Part shown: piece after piece, positions 41,998 through 51,825 of the stretch | How positions within the stretch are numbered: the first letter of the stretch is position 1 | Layout: each line of letters starts with the position of its first letter | Assembly: GCA_030544215.1 (NCBI GenBank) | Contig: JARZZO010000003.1 | Location: 20,283,879-20,347,878 of the forward strand | Direction: 5' to 3' | DNA from: Zantedeschia hybrid cultivar | Taxonomy: Eukaryota; Streptophyta; Magnoliopsida; Alismatales; Araceae | DNA: 64,000 bases | Notes under the pieces: model-generated | The model's input: only the letters and a program-made list of their open reading frames with translations | What the model was told of the DNA's origin: nothing | The model's database searches: none | Program-made: the position numbers and the translations under genes

Positions 41998-44900
41998 ATG
42001 CTGCTGCGATCAGGCAGGGACTTGAGTGTGGCTCCAGACGCCATGGTCAATTACGAGGGAGATGCTAATGCCCCTCGGGATTCGGATTACAACTATGAGA
42101 GCGGGAGAGATGCTGATGCCTCCCGTAATTCTGTCCCCGTCCCGCTTCGATATGATGGGAACGTCCGGACTCCTCTCTTTCATCCCCATGATCGATATCG
42201 TATTCTTCCCCCGCATGAATATGCGATTCCTAATCGCGATCTTGAGGGGGACATGAATCAGAATGATCCCTCATCCTCTGATCCTTCGGATCTCGTCAAC
42301 GCTTTGGGAGTTCTTGCCTCCCGACTGGACCCTCAGCAGTTCGAGGCGATCCAGTCTATTTTGAAGGGGAAGGCACCCGTGCAGCCTGCTGAGCCGAACC
42401 CTGTGGCTCCCCCTGTTGTTACTCAACAACCTCCTCTTCCTCCTCCTTACATCCATCAGGCCATGGAAGGCCTTCATGTCACTTCTCGGCCAGCTGGGCC
42501 GCAGCTTTCATCCTCTAGGCAACCGGCTAGACCGCAAACGCCTACTTATCAAAATGCCCTCGGGCATGGCGGAAGCTTTGCCGGACCTCCTCTTTATTGT
42601 CCCCCCTGTCCAACGTACTCTAGGCAGCAGGCCTATCAAGTACCTCCACCTCCTCCCCCTCCCCAAGCAGATCTGACCACGCAAGCGTTGCTGGCCAAGA
42701 TGGAGCGCATGGATGAGTAGTTTAACAACCTCCAGAAGATGATGGGGGTTAAAGTTGCGCTAGAGATCAATTTGCCGAGCCTGCCGGTATTCCACCTACC
42801 ACCCTCTGAGATGCCAGTGTACCGGAAGTACAACGGTACTGGTAACCCCTTCACACACCTGAAGGAGTTTATGTACGAATCATCTTTCTGGTAGAACGAC
42901 AAGAGGTCGTTGGCCTTCTTGTTCAGGAGATCTCTAGAGGGACCAGCCCTCGAGTGGTTCTTTTCTCTGGAACCCTCCGAAGTAGAGGATTACGGTATCG
43001 TTTCACGCAAATTTATCCAACGATACCAGGACAGAGTTGCACCCTCCTTGTCCATCACTGACCTCATTGCAGAAAAGATGAAACCTGATGAGGAGTTTGT
43101 CAGTTTTGCTGACAGGTGGGGGGAACTGGCTGAAAAGGTGAAGGATCACTTGTCCGAATCTGAGCAAGTGAAGATGTTAATTTCCAACGCCACGCCCCAA
43201 TTCAAGTTAGTCCTCTCCCTAAACAATCTGACCAACATGGCAGAGCTCTATGAAAGAGCACGGTACTGCTAGAATGCCTCAAAGGACGCTACGTTCTCTT
43301 GCGTCTTTGATCCTCACAGACCTAGTAGACCTCCACCCCGGAAGCCTGCAGTGCCAAACTCTCCTAGCACAGGTCCGACTACTGAGGGCACGCTCTCTCA
43401 CGAGCAAGTCAGTAGCATGAATAATAACTCGCCCCAGTTCGTGAGGAACCAGCAGCAGTACCAGAGGCCACCGCAGCCAAACCAGCAGGGGTACAGGCAG
43501 CAGCAGAACCCCCATTATCAGCGGCCCCAGCAGCCAAACCAGAACCAGCAACAGCAACAGCAGGCGCCGCAACGGCAACAGCAGTACCAACACCCCCAAC
43601 AACAGCAATATCAGCAACAGCAGTATCAGCCGCGTGTACCGCCGGCATACCATAATGTCCCTCCTCCTGCTGATTATAACCAGCAGAGAAGACCTCCAAG
43701 CCCGAAAAGGACAGAATACCTGGCCCTCCCAGAATCCTTGGCAGATATCTTCAGTGCTCTAATGGCATCTAATGCCTTAGTTTTGCCAAGGGAAAAGGCC
43801 ATCTGGCCTCAAAATGCCGACACGTCCAGGTATTGCTACTTCCATAGGCAACCTGGGCATACCATTGACACCTGCTTCCAGTTCAGAGATTATATTTATG
43901 ATCTCAATGAGCAGGGCGGCATAGACTGGGAGGAGATGAAAAAGTACATATCAGCCCTGAAGGCGAGAAGACCACAGCAGCAGCAGCAGCAAGCAAGACC
44001 ACCAGCACAAGCAGCAGCACCACCCAACATGGGCATAGTGCAGAATCCACTCCCGGAGCACCAGAACCAAAACCAAGTTGCTCCCATTTTGACGAACAGC
44101 CAGTCTGAGACTGGTCGTGGGCAACAGTGGAGAATAGAGGACTCTTCCTCTCTTTATTCGACGGGCCATATTCCAAGTACCGCAGAACGACCACCACGCC
44201 GCACCATCCACATACCTAGGCCACAACCCATTACCATCACCCCTCTACCGACACCCACATATCACTCGCCCGCACCCAATGACCCATTACCACTACCCGC
44301 CTTCCTCAAGCCCATTATGCCCCACGCCACTACACCGCTACCATATAATCCCCTGCAAACCTATCACGCGCCCCTTCTACCATCTAGGCCATTACTCCGC
44401 GTACCATTCCCTACTTCGCCTGCTACCACTACCACCTACCCAGATAAGCCCTTACCATCCAGACCGCTATTACGCGTGCCATTCCCCACTTCACCAACCA
44501 TTTACCCATCCACCATCCAACCATCTAGGCCTCTAATCCGCACCACGCCATCACCACCTAGCCCTACGCCATCACCTACATACCAACCCTCTACATCATC
44601 CGCACCATCCAACCCTGCGGTACTCAAGGTGTCACCCGGATCCTCCACGGTTGAGGAACACGCGCTCCGGAGTGGAAGAATTTTCAACAAGGTCTTTCCT
44701 CAGTCCACAGTTAGAGACGGCCCATCACAGCCGACTGAGGAAACCCATAATGAAGAGAGTGCACCAGGCACTCAATATGACTTGTTGAAACATCTGGACA
44801 GAACACCGGCACGGATCACTGTACTTGAATTGATCAAAAGGTCCAAGATTCACCAAGAAGTCTTAATGGAATATCTACAGAAGGTGATGGTCAACGAGGA

Positions 44901-45684
44901 CGTGCCGGTAGAAAAAATTGCAGCACTACTAGTTCCTCAGGGGGATCAGCCCTCCATTACCTTTCATACATCGGAACTAGCACCGCCAGCAGCCAGAAGC
45001 ATGGCTCTGAGCATCACGATCAACATCTGTAAAAAGGCCGTGGATGCATGCCTGGTAGATACAGGGGCCTCGATCAATGTTTTACCTCCGAAGACCCTGG
45101 AGCTGTGCGGTGTGCCCAAAGAAAAATGGCCCATCTCTGTGACAGCATATGACAATTCTACCCGTTCCCCTCTAGGAATGGTTTATTTGACGGTGGAGGT
45201 AGGCCCTGTAAGTCATGCAGAGGTCGAATTTCACATCCTAGAAATCGACCCTTCTATAAATGCCATTTTGGGTCGTCCTTATATCAAAACTCTTGAGGCG
45301 ATTCCCTCTACGAATCACCAATGCCTCAAATTCCCTTGCAAAGGACGAATTATTAAAGTGACGAGCATGCCGATCCTTGCTGCTGCTCATACTTTGAATA
45401 TTAAATCTGCTGCTTTATCTGGCCGACAACCTTTTCTGTCGGTATTACAGGTCTACCATCCAGTGGCTGATCCTCTAAAAGCCGCCATTATTTCTCTTTA
45501 CCCGTTAGATGCCATAAAAAGGGGGAAGTGCATGAGTACCCCAGGATGGAGAATTATGATGAAGAATGGCTACGAGCCTGGGAGAGGTCTGGGCACACAG
45601 TTGCAAGGCAGGACCACTCTTGTTAAAGATCATCGAGCAGCACCTGGAAGTGGTCTGGGCTATAGGCCAAGAAGACTGAAGTAA
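41998..45684 (+). pseudogene. Ogre-like copy 2 gag-protease with G-patch (three TAG stops)
   Basis: One frame of 1229 codons starts at ATG 41998 and is broken by TAG at 42718, 42892 and 43270. Order: N-terminal region with YEGDANAP; gag domain (about 42780-43270, VYRKYNGTGNPFTHLKEF, SRKFIQRYQDRV); Gln/Pro-rich linker; a CX2H...HX4C zinc-like segment (CYFHRQPGHTIDTC, about 43840); and a long Pro/Ser/Thr linker. Aspartic protease follows (VDTGASINVLPP, about 45055), then a G-patch (GYEPGRGLGTQLQGR) at the end. All three stops fit CAG to TAG. The frame closes at TAA 45682, overlapping a splice-donor-like GTAAG. Confidence 0.88.
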
Positions 45685-45686
45685 GA
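45681..45686 (+). promoter_or_regulatory. Candidate splice donor between protease and RT
   Basis: CTGAA then GTAAGA lies at the very end of the protease/G-patch frame. Copy 1 keeps GAGAAA then GTGAGG at the same place. Ogre elements are known to have an intron between protease and RT. The acceptor is uncertain: CCCAG near 46650 in copy 2 is not conserved in copy 1. Confidence 0.45.
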
Positions 45687-45735
45687 TCTGGTTCGGCAAA
45701 CAGAGATTGAAGAAGGTCAGAAAATCTGGGAGACA

Positions 45736-46478
45736 ATGTCTACACCACCCAAGGAAGGCCGAGATCCTTTAACATGGACCCTGTATACACACTTTGTGAA
45801 GGGGCCCATACTTAGTCACGACAACACGGTGGTCATTACTTCGTGTTTTGACTTCCATGACATATATGGGAGGGACTTGGCCAGACATTGCTCAGAACTA
45901 CTTACGTACCAATCCGTGGAGGCTCTGCGGCCTATGAAAAGGAGAAAATTCCATGATCCTGAATGCGAATGGTACAGGTGGTTCAATCTGAGAGACCTTT
46001 ACATTGCACTGAACAGATTGTTCCTAGATCCTGCAGAACCCAAGTGGCCGCCGCAGATTGATGAGCTGATTGAAAGCCCTGGTGCCATCTTTGATAAGCG
46101 GATATTGCTGTCTGAAGAGACCGACGAAGGGGAGCCAGATGACCCTTATGAAGCTGGTTACACTACAGATCTGCTCTGGAGGGGGACATATCCTTCCCAT
46201 GTCTTCATGCTCCATACTCTATTTCGTACACTGCTCTTGACCCCGACTTGGTCGCGGGTCATTATCGAAGATATTCCACGGGCTCCGCCCGTTATGATTA
46301 CCCTGTCCCCTCGGAACCTTATTCCACAACCTCCTCTCGATCTAGAGAGGATGTATGATTTGATCTGGGACATATTATTATATGATCCCCCTAATCCTCT
46401 GGCCTTGGTGCCACTTCCTCCATCTGATTCTCCTTCTATTTGTATTCATTCCTGTTTCATGTTTAATTCCTCTGATAT
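45736..46478 (+). CDS. Conserved ORF in the protease-RT spacer
   Basis: ATG 45736 opens a frame whose conserved part ends near 46478 (the frame itself stays open to 46593). It has no domain I recognise. Motifs: DPLTWTLYTHFVKGPI, HDIYGRDLARHC, QSVEALRPMKRRK, RPGAIFDKRILL-type and HTLFRTLLLTPTWS. The corresponding stretch of copy 1 (minus 1580-860) differs mostly at third codon positions, for example in TFVKGP and ECEWY codons. It may be spliced out of gag-pol mRNA or translated from a separate message. It is a real protein-coding segment of this Ogre-like family by conservation, with unknown role. Confidence 0.65.
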
Positions 46479-46541
46479 CAAAAAAAAAACGCCAATTTTA
46501 CAACAAATTCTTCTCAAATCCTTATCGAGGAAACATCTTAC

Positions 46542-49304
46542 TTGTCCGATCGCACCCCGTTGCGCGGGTCCTTCGGTCAAGATTCTCTCTTAGATCTACT
46601 CTGTCCCTCCCCTCGGGAGGATTCCCCTGTATTTCCACTTGTATCCCAGGATTTTCATCCTGCTTCATCTTCATTAGGTTATGTTAGTGAGTTTAGTGAA
46701 GTTAGGCAGTCTAGTTTTAGGCAGGATAGTCAGGTTAAGATGTCTAGGAAGCCTAAGGGTAGGCGAATTCTAGATAGATACCTCCAGGACTTAGCTGATA
46801 GATGCTTTTCTTGCTCTTTAATCCCTCAATTTTTAGAAAATCCAATTCAAATGCCAGAAGATTGCATGAATGATGAGTCAGTCAATGATGGGTATGGAGT
46901 ATATGAATTAGTGTATGAAAAGGACCCCATTATTGAAAATGAGGAAGATGACGAGGACGCAGCTGAGGCATATGCCAGTGGAGTGAAGAGATTCGATGAA
47001 CCTTCAGCTGCCGTAGAAGAGCCCACCAAAGAAATCAATTTAGGGACTGAAGACGAACCTAAGGTTGTCCTCGTCAACAAAAATCTTTCTACAGAGGATG
47101 AGAAGGCAATGGTACAAGTACTTAAGGACTATAAAGACACTTTCGCTTGGAGTTATGAAGATATGCCAGGGTTAGACTCATCTGTAGTTGAACACAGATT
47201 GACGTTGAAGGAAGGAGCTAGCCCTGTCAAGCAGAAATTAAGGCGATTCCACCCACAAATGGCTCTAAAGATGAAGGAAGAGGTCGACAAATTGCATAAA
47301 GCCAAATTTATTAGAGTTGTCCTTTATTCACAATGGGTGGCCAACATAGTCCCGATTATGAAGAAGGACGGGAAGGTTAGAATTTGCATTGACTTCCGCG
47401 ATTTAAACCGGGCGTGTCCTAAAGATGATTTTCCATTGCCTCATATTGATGTACTCATTGATAATACCGCTGGCTATGAAACTTTATCGTTTATGGACGG
47501 ATTTTCAGGATACAATCAGATTAAGCTGGCAGAAGAGGATCAAGAGAAAACGTCATTCACTACACCTTGGGGAACATACTGTTATGTTGTTATGCCGTTT
47601 GGATTGAAGAATGCTGGAGCCACTTATCAAAGGGCTATGATGGCAATATTCCATGACATGATGCACATAGATCTGGAAGTGTATGTGGATAATTTATTTG
47701 TTAAATCGAAGACAAAGGCTGAGCACGCCAAAGTTTTGGCAAGGGTATTAGAGAGATCGAGAGAGTATCAGTTAAAGATGAACCCCAAGAAATGTGTATT
47801 CGGGGTATCTTCAGGAAAATTGCTTGGATTTATTGTCAGCAAACGGGGAATTGAGATCGATCCCAATAAGGCGAAGGCTATAAGAGAAATGCCACCTCCC
47901 AAAAACTTGAAAGAGTTGAGAGGATTAATCGGGAGGTTACAATTTATTCGTCGTTTTGTCTCTCAGCACTCACAAAGGTGTAAGCCGTTTTACGAGCTTA
48001 CCAAGCCGAGAGTCAAATTTGATTGGGACGATAAGTGTCAGGAGGCATTCGATAGATTAAAGAACTATTTAGCAAGTCCTCCTGTTTTGAGACCACCATC
48101 TCCAGGCAAACCATTAATACTTTACATTTCAGTCCTGGATGATGCAGTGGGGGCTGTCCTAGCACAAGAGGATAAAGAAGGAAAAGAGAGGGCAGCCTAC
48201 TATCTCTCTAAACTTCTCAACCCCGCTGAACAAAGATATACAGCGATGGAGAAAACATGTGCAGCATTGGTCTGGGTTGTGCAGAAATTGAAGCATTATT
48301 TTCTGCCCCATGAAGTCCATCTCATCGCTAGGATGAATCCGATCAAATTCCTTCTGGAGAAATCTGTTCTTACTGATAGGTTAGCACGATGGCAAAGCTT
48401 TCTATCTCAATTCGATATCATTTATATTCAGCAGAAAGCGATCAAGAGCTATGCCATAGCAGAACATCTCGCTCATCATCCCCTTCCTCGATTTGATCCA
48501 GTGCGATCAGAGTTTCCGGATGAGGAACTGATGTCCGTAAATCAAATCAGAGATGATATGTGGACTCTGCATTTTGACGGAGCTCTGAATTCTCATGGAA
48601 AAGGGATCGGTATCGTTCTGTTATCACCTGAAGGTATCACCATTCCACAAGCCTTTCAGCTTGATTTCCCAGTTACCAACAATATAGCTGAATACGAGGC
48701 ACTCCTTGCTGGCCTCGAGGCTGCTCATTTCCATGGTGCCACCAAACTCAGGATTGTGGGTGATAGCCAACTAATTCTTCGTCAAGTGCTGACCAAGTAT
48801 CGAACTCTTGATCCCAAGCTCAAGCCTTATCAAGAACTTACTTCTACTTACTCAAAACTTTTCACGAAATTGATCTTTGTCCATGTCTCTAGGAATCAGA
48901 ACATCTTAGCTGACGCTCTAGCTTCACTTGCATCTTCTCTTGATTTTCCAATCAGCAAACAATCCAAATCAATCATAGTTCATAGGCGTCTTCCACCCGC
49001 CGTGAAAGATCCTTCATTTCTTAGAACTAAGGAGAAATTGCTGAAGAAAGTCAGAGACGGAAGCATTGTAGAAAAGAGAGAAATCATGTTAATGGAGCTG
49101 TTAGAAGAGATGGATGATGAACAGAAGCCATGGTATTATGAAATTGTCAAATATTGTGAAGATCAATCGTATCTTGAGGAAGCTACAACTGAGGAGAAGA
49201 GAGCTATCAGAAGAGTTGCTCAACAATACACCCTAGTTGGGGGAGCATTGTATAAGAGAGGTTTTGATGGAGTTCTTCTGAGATGTCTAGACGAAGATCC
49301 TTAG
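46542..49304 (+). pseudogene. Ogre-like copy 2 RT with two RNase H domains
   Basis: This 920-codon open frame holds: an acidic N-terminal linker; RT (about residues 265-440, VRICIDFRDLNRACPKDDFP, FSGYNQI, VMPFGLKNAGATYQ); the native RNase H (about 500-625); and a second, archaeal-type RNase H (about 670-800, WTLHFDGALNSHGKGIG, NIAEYEALLAGLEAA, GDSQL, NILADALASLA). The second RNase H is the hallmark of Tat/Ogre elements. The RT box reads YVDN at residues 381-384 instead of YVDD, so catalysis should be lost. The frame stops at TAG 49302-49304, just before integrase. Confidence 0.9.
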
Positions 49305-50310
49305 ACAAGGATTTTATTGGCCAACCATGGAAGAAGACTGTGTAGGATATGTCCGTAGGTGTGCTAAGTGTCAACTTCATGCCGACAAAATTCATTCTCC
49401 TGCATCTTCACTCCATCCTGTTTCTTCCCCATGACCTTTCTCCATGTGGGCTTTCGACATTATTGGACCTCTTGGTAATCCAGATTCCGGCATCAAGCAA
49501 AAATCTTTCATTCTCACGGCAACGGAATACTTCACCAAGTGGGCAGAAGCTGAAGCGTACGTGGAGATCAAAGCATCAACCGTCTGCAAGTTCATCATGA
49601 AGAACATCATCACCCGATTTGGAATTCCAAGCACCATCGTCACCGACAACGGACCATAGTTCGTGTCACAAGAATTGAAGGACCTCTGCAACAGGTACAA
49701 AATTGCATTGCATCATTCATCTCCTTATTATCCGCAAGGCAATGGCCAAGCAGAGGCAACTAATAAGATTTTGATAAAAATTATCAAAAAGAGGTGCAAA
49801 TCTAATAAGTTCGTAGATTGGCCAGAAAAATTGATTGAGGCTCTATGGGCCTACCGAACTTCAATCCGCACGCCTACTGGGCAAACTCCTTATTCCTTAA
49901 CATTTGGAATGGAGGCGGTAGTTCCATATGAGATCCTCATACCGTCATTAAGGGTACAATTGAATAAGGAATTTTCCATTGATGAACATAGTTCAGCACT
50001 CCTTGCTCAATTGTAACTTTTAGACGAGAAAAGATGGTCAGCTGCTAACCATGCAAAAGTTTATCAAAATAGACTAGCACGTTTTTATCAAAAGAATGTC
50101 ATTGAACGTAAGTTCAAAGTTGGTGAAATGGTCGTCAAAAGGATTTTTGTAAAACCTGGTGGTCTACGTTCTAAGCTCCAACCCAACTGGGAGGGACCTT
50201 ATGTTGTATCGCACGCTTTTCCTGGTAATGCTTATCGCCTTGTTAATGCAGAAGGAGAAGAGCTAAAACATCCCTGGAATGGTTTACATCTTAAGAAATA
50301 CTACCCTTAG
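49305..50310 (+). pseudogene. Ogre-like copy 2 integrase (deleted and interrupted)
   Basis: Sequence resumes with QGFYWPTMEEDCVGYVRRC and CAKCQ, but the preceding zinc-domain histidines are missing. An estimated 90 bp have been lost at about 49300. The core has WAFDIIGPLG, TIVTDNGP and SPYYPQGNGQAEATNK. The C-terminal part reads WEGPYVVSHAFPGNAYRL. Stops lie at about 49432 (TGA), 49657 (TAG) and 50014 (TAA). The element could not integrate by its own protein. Confidence 0.87.
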
Positions 50311-51067
50311 GTTAAAGAGTCGATCAGTATGGTACAAAAACCAGTGGAATCAGAAAATTTATAAACTCAAATTTCCTTATCAGTCTGAATAACTTAACTT
50401 CAAAGCCCATTACTACACACACTGACACGTTTGATTCGTGAGTAACAAGAGATGCCAAGTCCTAAAGAATACCGAAGCTTGACTGAAAGTGTAAAGTACA
50501 AATCATTTGTTTTTAAAGCAAAATTATGTTTTAAACTCGGCCCATGATGTCGGAATGAGACTTAGAATAGACTACCAAGAATACCCGCCATCTTAGTAGG
50601 AGGCCGTCAAAAAAAAAAAGGGGGAGATCCGTCCCAAAGAAAAGAAAAGAAAAAGAAAAGCAAAAGCAAAAGGGCAAAAAGCCAAATGTAAAATCAAAGG
50701 CCATTACACTACAAATGTTACATCAAAGCCATGAAATGAAACAAAAGGGAACGCAAGGTCGATAAATACCCCGGAAAGAAATGACCGAACCCCAACAGAT
50801 GTTAGGGTAGGAAAGGAACATCTTTTTAAGTCTCTGGAACCTTCTCATGGGCTTTCTAAACTTATTCTTCTTTTCCTTCTAAAGAACTGTACTCCAAACT
50901 TAAGGAATGGCTTAGATTGACTAAGGGTCAAATCATCAAATGGGATTACGAATGGAAACACAAATTCAAACACGACGGGTTTAAGTTAAGTTGTTAAAGA
51001 ACAATTTGGAAATTAAGTTAATAAATGAATATGATCTTTTGATCTAAGTACCATACTGATCTTTTAG
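50311..51067 (+). other. Ogre-like copy 2 3' non-coding stretch
   Basis: No coding sequence is recognisable. A purine tract with AAAGAAAAGAAAAGAAAAAG lies near 50635-50690. The stretch leads into the minisatellite. Confidence 0.6.
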
Positions 51068-51089
51068 TCAAAAAAAAAAAAATTCAAAA

Positions 51090-51440
51090 AAATACATATG
51101 TCAAAAAATAAAAAAAAAATACATATGTCAAAAATTCAAAAAAAATACATATGTCAAAATTCAAAAAAATACATATGTCAAAAAATCCAAAAAAAATACA
51201 TATGTCAAAATTCAAAAAAAATACATATGTCAAAAAATCCAAAAAAAATGCATATGTCAAAATTCAAAAAAAATATATATGTCAAAAATCCAAAAAAAAT
51301 ACATATGTCAAAAATTTTAAAAAATACATATGTCAAAATTCAAAAAAAATACATATGTCAAAAATTCAAAAAAATACATATGTCAAAAAAATAAAATAAA
51401 AAACACATGTGTCAAAATTCAAAAACAATATATATTTCAA
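51090..51440 (+). repeat. AT-rich minisatellite, about 13 units of 24-29 bp
   Basis: Units are of the form ATACATATGTCAAAAATTCA plus an A tract, varying mainly in A-tract length. The last two units are degenerate. Every frame is open because of the repeat, giving meaningless Lys/Ser/Met-rich translations. Tat-lineage elements are known to carry tandem repeats in the 3' non-coding region. Confidence 0.9.
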
Positions 51441-51825
51441 AACCCAAACAAAAATGAATATTTCAAAATAACAAAAATATTTCAATTAGCATTTGCTTGT
51501 TGCACTTGGTGTGTTTCATTCCTTTTATTTTCAGTAAGCATCTGTTTGCTTGTATGTTGCATTTTGCTTAAGTTTGATTATTCTCATTACCTTTGTTAAT
51601 AAAGGCTATGCCCCTTGACTATTTATTGAAGGAAAAGATTGATTGACCATTCATTTGGTCAGGCAAGGAGCTAAGCCTAAATAGATACTTAACCTGTTTG
51701 TTGAGTGTTGTACAGGATACAAGACAAGCACAGGAACACAAGATTGGAGCCCAAAAATTTCATGTATATCATCAAAAGGTGTTTTTGTACATGATACATG
51801 AAAAGAAAAGAAGATACATAAGCCC

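Noticed and set aside
51098..51394. Long Lys/Ser/Met-rich ORFs over the minisatellite
   Set aside because: They arise from the 24-29 bp repeat in every frame and have no independent coding signal.
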